Notes under the pieces: generated by a model
The model's input: only the letters and a program-made list of their open reading frames with translations
Databases searched by the model: none
Told to the model about the DNA's origin: nothing
NCBI GenBank assembly: GCA_026705105.1
Contig: JAPPBK010000164.1
Location: 1-6,438 of the forward strand
Length of the DNA stretch: 6,438 nt
Direction: 5' to 3'
From: Chloroflexota bacterium
Lineage (GTDB): Bacteria > Chloroflexota > Dehalococcoidia > Bin125
Translations under genes and position numbers: made by a program
Part shown: positions 1 to 6,016 of the stretch, piece after piece
Numbering within the stretch: the first letter of the stretch is position 1
Layout: each line of letters begins with the position of its first letter

Positions 1-24
1 CGAAGCGGAGGGAGAGGGGAGCGG

Positions 25-45
25 GTCCCTGCGTGAAGCAGGGAC
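25..45 (-). terminator. Hairpin downstream of the EstB-like hydrolase, probable terminator
   Basis: A perfect 8-bp inverted repeat (gtccctgc at 25-32, gcagggac at 38-45) flanks a 5-nt loop. It begins five bases beyond the stop codon of the minus-strand hydrolase gene, where an intrinsic terminator is expected. No clear U-tract follows on the minus strand; the next bases are only pyrimidine-rich. It may therefore terminate inefficiently or protect the 3' end. Confidence 0.55.
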
Positions 46-49
46 TGGA

Positions 50-1210
50 TTACAGCGAGGCGTAGACGGCGTTGAGCAGGCCCTGAACTCGAGGGTCTCC
101 CGAGAGGTTGTTCTGCATCTGGTTCATCGTGTAGCCGAAGCCGAGGTTGGCGTCGAGGTCGCCGTAGCCGAGCGAGCCGCCCGCGCCGGGGTGGCCGAAG
201 GCGCGCGGGTTGGGTCCTAGCGGCAGGAACTCGCCGGTCAGCATGAAGCCGAGACCGAATCGGGTCGGGATCATCAGGCAGGTGTCGGGACCGTTGGACT
301 GCTCGATGATTGCGGTGTCGAGCGTGTCGGGCTTTATGATGTGGATGCCGTCGATCTCACCGCCGTCGACCGCGCCGCCGTAGATGCGGGCGAGCGAGCG
401 CGCCGTGGCGTGGCCGTTGGCGGCAGGGATCTCGGCGCCGCGCCAGCCTCGGCTCGAGGTGATGTTGTCGTCGTCCGGACCGGCAATCGGCGGGTTCGAG
501 AATGCCGCCGCGCCGACGCTGTCCTCGCCCAGCAGTTCAACCAGATTCGGCGCGTTGGGGTCCGCCGGCGCGTTGATCAGTGTCGAGATTCGGTCGTCGA
601 ACTCAGGACCGGTGCCGATGTGGGCGTCGAGGCCGAGCGGCGCAGCGAACTCGTCCCACCAGTAGCGGCCGATTGAGCGTCCGTCGATCCGGCGGACGAC
701 TTCGCCGACGAGCCAGCCGTAGGTCAGTGCGTGGTAGCCGTGCTGCTCGCCCGGAGTCCACCAGGGTTCCTGTTCGGCCAGGGCTTCGCACATGGTGTCC
801 CAGTTGAAGAGGTCTTCCATGACCAGCGGTCGGCGGACGGCAGCCATGCCGGCGCGGTGCGACATCAACCAGCGGACGGGCATGTCGCCCTTGCCGGCCT
901 GGGCGAACTCGGGCCAGTACTTGGCGACCGGAGCGTCGAAGTCGAGGCGGCCTTCCTCGGCCAGGCGATGGGCGCAGAATGCCGCCAGACCCTTGGTCGT
1001 CGAGAAGACGTTGACCAGCGTGTTGCGGTCCCATTCGCGCTCGCGGTCGGTGTCGTACCAGCCGCCCCAGAGGTCGACGACAGGCTCGCCGTGGTGGTAA
1101 ATCGAGACCGCCGCGCCGACTTCGCCGTGCTCCGCGAAGTTGGCCGCGAATGCGTCGCGAACGGCGTCAAACCCGGGGTCGTTCCAACCGTGAATGGGGA
1201 TGTCGGTCAT
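50..1210 (-). CDS. Serine hydrolase of the beta-lactamase/EstB esterase family
   Basis: This 386-residue protein has the fold signature of class C beta-lactamases, DD-peptidases and EstB-type esterases (Pfam Beta-lactamase, COG1680). Its motif 1 is S70-T-T-K73 within 'NVFSTTKGLAAF', giving the nucleophile Ser70 and Lys73. A Tyr motif lies at Y159 ('GYHALTYGW'), followed by the usual helix. The third motif, H340-P-G342 ('FGHPGAGGSLGY'), replaces the KTG of true beta-lactamases, which favours an esterase over an antibiotic hydrolase. There is no signal peptide, so it is probably cytoplasmic. Length is normal for the family (about 380-400). The ATG is supported by a minus-strand AAGGA 8 nt upstream. 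It stands alone, divergent from the cyclase-family gene and followed by a hairpin. The substrate, probably an ester or lactone of a small molecule, cannot be told from the sequence. Confidence 0.93.
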   Translation of the reverse strand: MTDIPIHGWNDPGFDAVRDAFAANFAEHGEVGAAVSIYHHGEPVVDLWGGWYDTDREREWDRNTLVNVFSTTKGLAAFCAHRLAEEGRLDFDAPVAKYWPEFAQAGKGDMPVRWLMSHRAGMAAVRRPLVMEDLFNWDTMCEALAEQEPWWTPGEQHGYHALTYGWLVGEVVRRIDGRSIGRYWWDEFAAPLGLDAHIGTGPEFDDRISTLINAPADPNAPNLVELLGEDSVGAAAFSNPPIAGPDDDNITSSRGWRGAEIPAANGHATARSLARIYGGAVDGGEIDGIHIIKPDTLDTAIIEQSNGPDTCLMIPTRFGLGFMLTGEFLPLGPNPRAFGHPGAGGSLGYGDLDANLGFGYTMNQMQNNLSGDPRVQGLLNAVYASL

Positions 1211-1218
1211 TGAGGTGT

Positions 1219-1223
1219 TCCTT
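1219..1223 (-). promoter_or_regulatory. Ribosome binding site of the EstB-like hydrolase
   Basis: The minus strand reads AAGGA here, 8 nt before the ATG at 1210-1208. This supports that start. No convincing -35/-10 pair was found for this gene in the 121-bp divergent intergenic region (1211-1331). Confidence 0.6.
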
Positions 1224-1281
1224 GCCGGTGTGGTTGTCCTTCGTGCTCGCAGGCAACGCTAGCAGGTGGCTCAACGAGTAG

Positions 1282-1309
1282 CCTGTCGGCGTCAATCCGA
1301 CCTGACAGG
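1282..1309. promoter_or_regulatory. Interleaved inverted repeats upstream of the cyclase-family gene, possible operator or leader hairpin
   Basis: Two inverted repeats share bases. CCTGTC (1282-1287) pairs with GACAGG (1304-1309), and GTCGG (1285-1289) pairs with CCGAC (1297-1301). Because they overlap, only one can form at a time in RNA. As DNA, the block could be a binding site for a dimeric regulator serving the two divergent genes. The position just upstream of the cyclase Shine-Dalgarno suits either reading. The arms are short, so chance is possible. Confidence 0.3.
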
Positions 1310-1316
1310 ATGACCT

Positions 1317-1324
1317 AGAGAGGA
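1317..1324 (+). promoter_or_regulatory. Ribosome binding site of the cyclase-family gene
   Basis: AGAGAGGA ends 7 nt before the ATG at 1332. It is a good Shine-Dalgarno match at standard spacing and fixes the start of the cyclase-family protein. Confidence 0.7.
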
Positions 1325-1331
1325 CTCTCCG

Positions 1332-2282
1332 ATGCCGATCGTGCCGACTGAAGCTGAAGTGATGGCGATGATGGACTCGCTCTCCAACTGGGGACGCTGG
1401 GGTGACGACGACCAGTTGGGCACCTTGAACTACGTGACGCCTGAAGTGCGTACGGCTGCCGCGGCGCTGGTGTCGGAAGGTGTCTCGGTGTCCTGCGCCT
1501 GGGACATCGAGAACGTGCATCAGCCCGACCATGCAATGGGCACGCCCCAGCGCTACATGGTGGCGACGGGCGAGTCGGCGGCGGCGATCGCCGAGGCGGG
1601 CGTGTCGCGAATGGGCGGCGCGATGGAGTTCTTCGGGCTGGTCTACCACGGATACGCGATCACGCACCTGGACGGCCTCTGCCACATCTTCTGGGACGGC
1701 AAGATGTACAACGGCAACCCGGCGCGGCTGGTCAACGCCACGGGCGGCGCGACCCATCTGCCGATCACCGAGTTGCGCGACGGCATCGTCACACGCGGAG
1801 TGCTGCTGGATGTCGCTGCGGCCAGGGGCGTCGACTGGCTGGAGCCGGGCGAGGGCGTGTTCCCCGAAGACCTTGAAGCGGCCGAGGAGCGTCAGGGCGT
1901 CCGCGTCCGTGAGGGCGACGCGGTGCTGTTGCGCACGGGCTATGGCAAGCGCAAGCGGGAGGTCGGCCGCGAGCCGCTGCTGGAGACCGGCTTTCCGGGC
2001 TGGCATGTCGCCTCTCTGCCCTGGCTGCACGAGCGGGGCGTCGCGGTGATCGGCGCGGACACCGCGACCGACGTCAATCCCTCGGGCTACGAGACGCTGC
2101 GAATCCCGATCCATGCAGTCGGAATCGTGCACATGGGGCTGTGGCTAATGGACAACATGCAGCTCGAAGATGTCGCCGAGGCGGCCAATCGCTACGGTCG
2201 GCACGAGTTCCAGTTCGTGCTCAGTCCGCTGCGGATTATCGGCGGAACAGGCAGTCCGGCAAATCCGCTGGCGATCTTCTGA
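1332..2282 (+). CDS. Cyclase-family metal-dependent hydrolase (kynurenine formamidase/isatin hydrolase-like)
   Basis: This 316-residue protein belongs by motif to the cyclase family (Pfam PF04199), which includes kynurenine formamidase KynB and isatin hydrolase. These enzymes hydrolyse amide or lactam bonds using a divalent metal, usually Mn or Zn. The metal-binding signature is H112-L-D114-G-L-C-H118 ('ITHLDGLCHIFWDGK'), matching the family's THxDxxxH core. The downstream 'VIGADTATD' segment (about 238-246) and 'IHAVGIVHMGLWLMDNM' match the conserved C-terminal half. The N-terminal 'NWGRWGDDDQLGTLNYVTP' is typical of the longer (about 310-330 aa) bacterial subgroup, not of the short KynB type of about 210 aa, so a tryptophan-pathway role should not be assumed. 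There is no signal peptide. The start is fixed by AGAGAGGA. The last codons (Ala-Ile-Phe-stop) lie inside a 26-bp tandem repeat. The substrate is unknown. Confidence 0.9.
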   Translation: MPIVPTEAEVMAMMDSLSNWGRWGDDDQLGTLNYVTPEVRTAAAALVSEGVSVSCAWDIENVHQPDHAMGTPQRYMVATGESAAAIAEAGVSRMGGAMEFFGLVYHGYAITHLDGLCHIFWDGKMYNGNPARLVNATGGATHLPITELRDGIVTRGVLLDVAAARGVDWLEPGEGVFPEDLEAAEERQGVRVREGDAVLLRTGYGKRKREVGREPLLETGFPGWHVASLPWLHERGVAVIGADTATDVNPSGYETLRIPIHAVGIVHMGLWLMDNMQLEDVAEAANRYGRHEFQFVLSPLRIIGGTGSPANPLAIF

Positions 2283-2337
2283 TCCCTAGACGCAATGCGA
2301 TCTTCTGATCGCTAGACGCAATGCGATCTTCTGATCG
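2271..2337. repeat. 26-bp tandem repeat, 2.6 copies, filling the gap between convergent genes
   Basis: Copies lie at 2271-2296, 2297-2322 and 2323-2337 (partial), differing at one base (gatcCcta versus gatcGcta). The first copy includes the last codons and stop of the cyclase-family gene, and the array ends at the base before the dehydrogenase stop (2338-2340). Each unit starts with gcgatcTTCTgatc, a small hairpin. It is perfect in copy 2 (2297-2312, 6-bp stem, TTCT loop) and one mismatch or wobble short in the others. There are six GATC sites in 64 bp. With no other terminator visible, these hairpins may end or insulate both converging transcripts, though no U-tract is present. The unit is not a multiple of 3, so extra copies fall outside the reading frame. 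Confidence 0.9.
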
Positions 2338-3378
2338 TTACGAGTTCGGCGTGATGTGGACCTTGATGGACTTCGAGGACTTGTCCAGTGCGGTGTCGAA
2401 GGCGGCGTTCACGTTGTCGAGGCCGTAGCGGTGGGTGATCAGCGAGCGGGCTTGTTCGCTGCAGCCGGTGAGGACATCGAGCGCCTGCTGGTAGTCGGCG
2501 GTGCGGCCGCCCAGCTTGCCGTACGTGACCGCGCCGACGATTGTGATCTCCTTGCCCAACAGCGTCAATGGGTTGAGGCCGGCGTTGTCGATCGCAAAGA
2601 CCCCGAGCACGATCACGCGACCCAGTCGGCGGACGACATCGACCGACTGGCGGATGGTGTCGGCGTGGCCGCCGACGCACTCGGCGACGACGTCGATGGC
2701 GTCGTCGTCGGTTAGTTCTTTGAGCCGCTGTTGGCCGGCTTCGTCCTCGCCGATCACTTCGGCGGCGCCGAGGTAGCGCGCAGCTTCCTGCTGATGCGGA
2801 TGTCGGGCCAGGACGATCACGTTGGCCCCGGCCGCCTGGGCGGCGAGCTGGGCGGTCAGTCCGATCGTGCCCGCGCCGATCACGAGGACAGTCTCACCCT
2901 GTCCCAGCGTGGCCATGTTGTAGCCGTGGACGCCGCAGGCGAGCGGTTCGGCGAGGGCGGCGACCTCGCCGTCGATGCCGGGCGGCGCCTTGAACACGGC
3001 GACGCCGGGGGCGAAGACATCCTGGGCAATGCCGCCGTCCACGGCGATGCCGATCAGCCCGCCGGCAACCTGGCACTGGTTGTAGTGGCCTGAAATGCAG
3101 TGTCCGCACTCGCCGCAGCGCAACAGCGGTTCGACGCCGACGACATCGCCCTCCCTGACGTGATCGACGCCGGAGCCGACCGCGGAGACGATGCCGCCGA
3201 TCTCGTGTCCGGGCGTGCGCAGGGCTTGTGGCTGAAAGTCGCCGCGATACCAGTGCAGGTCTGAGCCGCAGATGCCCGCGTTGACGACCTGCACCCGCAC
3301 TTCGCCCTCGCCGGGCGCGCGATTGGGATCGTCGTGGACGCTCAGGGTGCGGTCGGCGTTCCAGGCGGCGCGTCGCAT
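2338..3378 (-). CDS. Zinc-dependent medium-chain alcohol/polyol dehydrogenase
   Basis: This 346-residue MDR-superfamily enzyme oxidises an alcohol, polyol or sugar acid with NAD(P)+. The catalytic zinc site reads C37 ('GICGSDLHWYRG'), H58-E59 ('TPGHEIGG') and E144 ('LAEPLACGVHG'). The structural zinc cysteines are C88, C91, C94 and C102. The Rossmann motif is G168-A-G-T-I-G173. The strand after it ends 'VIVLARHPHQ' with no Asp/Glu at the usual NAD-selecting position, which hints at NADP(H) use; that is inference. Length and motif order are normal for the threonine dehydrogenase, sorbitol dehydrogenase, idonate 5-dehydrogenase and butanediol dehydrogenase group. These cannot be separated by eye, so no symbol is given. 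It is cytoplasmic. The ATG at 3378 has a GGAG 7 nt upstream. It is convergent with the cyclase-family gene and divergent from the esterase lipoprotein gene. Confidence 0.94.
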   Translation of the reverse strand: MRRAAWNADRTLSVHDDPNRAPGEGEVRVQVVNAGICGSDLHWYRGDFQPQALRTPGHEIGGIVSAVGSGVDHVREGDVVGVEPLLRCGECGHCISGHYNQCQVAGGLIGIAVDGGIAQDVFAPGVAVFKAPPGIDGEVAALAEPLACGVHGYNMATLGQGETVLVIGAGTIGLTAQLAAQAAGANVIVLARHPHQQEAARYLGAAEVIGEDEAGQQRLKELTDDDAIDVVAECVGGHADTIRQSVDVVRRLGRVIVLGVFAIDNAGLNPLTLLGKEITIVGAVTYGKLGGRTADYQQALDVLTGCSEQARSLITHRYGLDNVNAAFDTALDKSSKSIKVHITPNS

Positions 3379-3385
3379 TGGTCGG

Positions 3386-3389
3386 CTCC
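3386..3389 (-). promoter_or_regulatory. Ribosome binding site of the dehydrogenase
   Basis: The minus strand reads GGAG 7 nt before the ATG at 3378-3376. It supports this start for the dehydrogenase. A weak 5-bp hairpin (ctcgc 3398-3402, gcgag 3406-3410) lies just upstream. Confidence 0.5.
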
Positions 3390-3462
3390 AATCGGCTCTC
3401 GCTCGGCGAGTCGGTGCGCTGGAAGGCTAACAGTCAGGACACCGCAGCATCAGGCCTCGCGA

Positions 3463-3468
3463 TAGGCT
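3463..3468 (+). promoter_or_regulatory. Possible -10 element giving a leaderless esterase mRNA
   Basis: TAGGCT fits the TANNNT -10 pattern and ends 7 nt before the A of the ATG at 3476, so transcription could begin at the start codon itself. No Shine-Dalgarno is visible in the preceding bases (ggctggcaacc), unlike the neighbouring genes. No good -35 hexamer is present, and TANNNT is common by chance, so the call is tentative. Confidence 0.25.
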
Positions 3469-3475
3469 GGCAACC

Positions 3476-5443
3476 ATGCGCAGACTCTTCGTGTTCGCCG
3501 TTGCCGTGTCCGTCCTGGGCGCGTTGGCGCTCGCCTGCAGCAGCGAGTCACAGCAGCAGCTTCCTCAGGCGCAGGAGGCGGACCCTCCGCCTGCCGTCGA
3601 ACAGCAGCAGCAGGAAGTTGTGCAGGAGGATGTCCAGGAGGCGGAGCCGGATCAGGACGAAGAAGCGTCCGTCGCAGCCCAGGCTCGGCAGCCAGAAGCG
3701 CCCGCTCAGCAACAGGAATCACAGGCTGCAACTCAGCAGGCAATGGCCCAGCAGGAATCGGCGCAGGCGGAAGAAGAGAAGACGGTCGAGGAAGATCCGC
3801 CGCAGACGAAGTTCGTCCTGGGCGGGGAGCGGCCGGCTTCGTTGGTCGTGCCGGTTGAGGCTGACTTGTCGGAGCCGCGACCGCTGATCGTGCTGTTGCA
3901 CGGATACGGCAGTAACGCAAGCCAAGCGGACCAGTACTTCCGGCTCTCGCACTGGATTGACGAGCGCGGTTTCGGCGTCCTGTATCCCGAGGGCACAGTC
4001 GATCAATTCGAGGCGCGTCACTGGAACGGCACCGACGAGTGCTGCGACATCTTCGGTGCCGAGATCGACGACGTCGGCTACCTGACATCGCTGATCGCGG
4101 AGGCGCGCGAAATTGCCGCGTTTGACCAGGTCTTCGCCGTAGGGCACTCGAACGGCGGATTCATGTCGTACCGGCTGGCTTGCGAGGACGTAGCGGGCCT
4201 GACCGCGATCGTCAGTCTGGCCGGCGGCGCGCACTCGGATGCGGCGAGCTGCCGCGTGCCGACTCCGCTCTCGGTTCTGCAGATCCATGGAACGGAAGAT
4301 GAGCTGGTCCTCTACGAGGGTGGACGATTGCCGACCCACCCGGACCCGGATCGGCAGCCCGTGCCGGGCGCGTGGGCATCGGTGACGCGCTGGGCGGAAC
4401 GGGCCGGGTGTGATCCGACGGGGATTGTGGAGTTGGATCCGATTGACACCGACACGACGGTCGAGGGCAATGAGACGACGATCAAGCGTTACGAGGACGG
4501 CTGTGTGAACCGGACGGTGATGGAACTGTGGACGATCGAGGGCGGCGGTCACATTCCCCTGGTCTGGGACACGGACTTCATCACCGGAATCCTCGACTGG
4601 ATCAATGATCGGTATGCAGCGGCGAAGCAGTCGGCGGTGGAGGTCCAGGAGCGCGTGATCGGCGGCGAGCGGACGGCGCGCCTGCAGTTCCCACCGGGGA
4701 GTGACGACGATGCGATTCCGCTGGTGCTGTCGCTGCACGGCTACTCGGGCGAGGCTGCGGCCCACGACTGGTACCTCGGACTCTCGGAGCGGATTCTTGG
4801 ATATCGCTTCGCACTGATCACGCCGCAGGGCACCAACGACTCGCGCGGCAACGCGCTTTGGAACGCGACCGACGCCTGCTGCAACTTCGAGGGCAGCGAG
4901 GTCGATGACATCGGCTGGTTGAACGCGCTGGTCGCGGAGGCGAGAGAGATCATCAACGTCTCAGGCGTTCATGTGGTCGGCTACTCCAACGGCGGATTCA
5001 TGGCCTACCGCCTGGCCTGCGACGGGTTGGAGGGCCTGGTTTCGATCGTCAGTCTGGCCGGCTCTTCGTTCGGTGATTCCGCTCGCTGCGCTGATGCGCC
5101 GCCGGTCTCGGTGCTGCAGATACATGGCACCGCCGATCTCGATATCCCATATGCGGGCACGCTGGAGTACGAGGGCGGGTATCCGGGGGCCGTTGAGGTG
5201 ACGGAGCGCTGGGCGGAACGGGCCGGCTGCGCTCTCGAACAGGTTTCGGAACTGCCCGCTATCGATCTTGAGGACCTGGTAGACGGCGCGGAGACCGCTG
5301 TGCGGCGCTACCGCGACGGGTGCGGGGCGGGAGTCGCGATTGAACTGTGGACGATTGCCGGCGCCGACCACTATCCGTTGTTCAACGATGAATGGCCCGA
5401 CCATCTGGCGAGCTGGCTCTTCAACGAGTCGCGGATGAACTGA
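3476..5443 (+). CDS. Lipoprotein with two tandem LpqC/PHB-depolymerase-like esterase domains
   Basis: This 655-residue protein begins with a signal peptide ending 'GALALAC'. Cys21 is the likely lipidated residue, although the lipobox is imperfect (A-L-A-C). Residues 22-110 form a Gln/Glu/Ala-rich, low-complexity stalk. Two alpha/beta-hydrolase domains follow, of the type found in polyhydroxybutyrate depolymerase and feruloyl esterase (COG3509, PF10503). Domain 1 (about 111-385) has oxyanion H142-G, a CC pair (C189-C190), Ser225 in 'GHSNGGFM', Asp275 in 'HGTEDELV' and His359 in 'GGGHIPL'. Domain 2 (about 390-655) has H421-G, C468-C469, Ser504 in 'GYSNGGFM', Asp554 in 'HGTADLDI' and His632 in 'GADHYPL'. 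Both triads are complete, and known relatives usually carry one domain. It is probably tethered outside the membrane and cleaves polyester, acyl-sugar or feruloyl esters; the substrate is unproven. It is the first gene of a likely three-gene operon. Confidence 0.88.
   Translation: MRRLFVFAVAVSVLGALALACSSESQQQLPQAQEADPPPAVEQQQQEVVQEDVQEAEPDQDEEASVAAQARQPEAPAQQQESQAATQQAMAQQESAQAEEEKTVEEDPPQTKFVLGGERPASLVVPVEADLSEPRPLIVLLHGYGSNASQADQYFRLSHWIDERGFGVLYPEGTVDQFEARHWNGTDECCDIFGAEIDDVGYLTSLIAEAREIAAFDQVFAVGHSNGGFMSYRLACEDVAGLTAIVSLAGGAHSDAASCRVPTPLSVLQIHGTEDELVLYEGGRLPTHPDPDRQPVPGAWASVTRWAERAGCDPTGIVELDPIDTDTTVEGNETTIKRYEDGCVNRTVMELWTIEGGGHIPLVWDTDFITGILDWINDRYAAAKQSAVEVQERVIGGERTARLQFPPGSDDDAIPLVLSLHGYSGEAAAHDWYLGLSERILGYRFALITPQGTNDSRGNALWNATDACCNFEGSEVDDIGWLNALVAEAREIINVSGVHVVGYSNGGFMAYRLACDGLEGLVSIVSLAGSSFGDSARCADAPPVSVLQIHGTADLDIPYAGTLEYEGGYPGAVEVTERWAERAGCALEQVSELPAIDLEDLVDGAETAVRRYRDGCGAGVAIELWTIAGADHYPLFNDEWPDHLASWLFNESRMN
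3812..5443 (+). repeat. Intragenic duplication of the esterase domain (about 279 codons)
   Basis: The second half of the lipoprotein gene repeats the first. Equivalent sites are offset by 837 bp: oxyanion His, Cys pair, Ser nucleophile and Asp are all 279 codons apart. The catalytic His is offset by 273 codons after a small net deletion. At DNA level the halves share identical 20-mers: 4206-4225 equals 5043-5062, and 4388-4407 equals 5207-5226. They also share a 15-nt stretch at the nucleophile elbow. The remainder has diverged considerably. Confidence 0.88.
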
Positions 5444-5449
5444 GTCGCG

Positions 5450-6016
5450 ATGCTGCGCAAGCTGGGTATGGTCGGGCTTGCAGCGCCACTGGCCGCAATC
5501 ATTAGCGCACTGATCTATCTGGTCGCGTTCGGCACGTCGGCGCCGACCTTCGACGCCGGCGCACAACAGCTCGCGGTCGACCACACGGTCCTGCGTCTCA
5601 GCGACGACCCCGACGCGGCGCTGGTCGTGCCCGAGGAACCGCCCGAGTCAGCCGCCGTTGTCGTCATCCTCGCCGACGATCAGCGGCACATCTGGAGCGC
5701 GGTACAAGACCTCGGCCTACTCGACCACGTGGAGCCGCAGGCGCTGGCCTTGCTGATCGCGCCCGGCATTGAAAACGCGGCGGCACTGTCGGACCTTGTC
5801 GAGCAGGCGGTCGAATATGTGCCAGTGGAGCTGTCGGTGTTGGCCGGCTTCGATGGCGCGCCGATTCGGAGTTTGTGCAACGACTGGGAGCATGTCGTTG
5901 TGGTCGGGGCGGCGGCGTCCTGCGGCGACGCGATCCGCTTGCCGGCCGGTGAGGGTCTGGCAGCGCGGATCGTGGAGGCCGTCCAGGCCATGCGGACTGA
6001 GGAGGCGTCTCAGTGA
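5450..6016 (+). CDS. Single-pass membrane protein with a degenerate esterase-like outer domain
   Basis: This 188-residue protein matches no family I can name outright. Residues 1-4 are basic and 7-27 form one membrane segment, so the rest should face outward. By eye that region tracks the upstream esterase domains. A57-LVVP61 matches ASLVVP of domain 1, strand 'VVVILADD' matches 'LIVLLHGY', and 'ALLIAPGI' matches 'FALITPQGT'. 'LAGFDGAPIRSLCND' matches 'VVGYSNGGFMAYRLACD', and 'VVVVGAAASCGDAIRL' matches 'SIVSLAGSSFGDSARC'. The oxyanion HG is AD (75-76), the nucleophile Ser is Asp135, the CC loop is deleted and the Asp/His segment is absent. It is probably catalytically dead, perhaps a partner or regulator. 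It starts 6 nt after the lipoprotein stop without a clear Shine-Dalgarno, suggesting translational coupling. The coding call is firm; the homology is inference. Confidence 0.8.
   Translation: MLRKLGMVGLAAPLAAIISALIYLVAFGTSAPTFDAGAQQLAVDHTVLRLSDDPDAALVVPEEPPESAAVVVILADDQRHIWSAVQDLGLLDHVEPQALALLIAPGIENAAALSDLVEQAVEYVPVELSVLAGFDGAPIRSLCNDWEHVVVVGAAASCGDAIRLPAGEGLAARIVEAVQAMRTEEASQ
5999..6005 (+). promoter_or_regulatory. Strong Shine-Dalgarno selecting a GTG start
   Basis: GAGGAGG lies inside the end of the preceding gene, 7 nt before the GTG at 6013. It is the best ribosome binding site in the window. It decides the start of the next gene, which has no suitable ATG nearby. Confidence 0.75.

Noticed and set aside
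50..1210. Antibiotic beta-lactamase
   Set aside because: The S-x-x-K motif is shared with esterases, the third motif is H-P-G instead of K-T-G, and there is no signal peptide for export. An EstB-like esterase fits better.
731..1213. Plus-strand open frame of 160 codons opposite the EstB-like gene
   Set aside because: It is a shadow of a clearly conserved coding frame, with no domain and no ribosome binding site.
1211..1331. Sigma70-type promoters in the divergent gap (for example TTGTCC near 1234 on plus, TTGACG near 1295 on minus)
   Set aside because: No matching -10 hexamer lies at 16-18 nt spacing on either strand, so no promoter is called.
1167..2132. Long open frame on the minus strand (321 codons) opposite the cyclase-family gene
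   Set aside because: It lies antisense to a motif-verified gene, is rich in Arg/His with no recognisable domain, and is typical of high-GC shadow frames.
1332..2282. Kynurenine formamidase kynB by name
   Set aside because: The protein is about 100 residues longer than KynB and has no tryptophan-catabolism neighbours, so only the family is named.
2271..2337. CRISPR-like repeats
   Set aside because: The units are directly contiguous with no spacers, so this is a simple tandem duplication.
3378..3887. Plus-strand frame of 169 codons overlapping the lipoprotein start
   Set aside because: It is a frame-shifted reading of the CAG-rich stalk, giving Arg/Ser-rich low-complexity protein. The in-frame alternative has a signal peptide and domains.
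3719..4765. Minus-strand open frame of 348 codons opposite the esterase lipoprotein
   Set aside because: Its composition is Arg-rich without motifs, and the plus strand carries two intact catalytic triads across the same bases.
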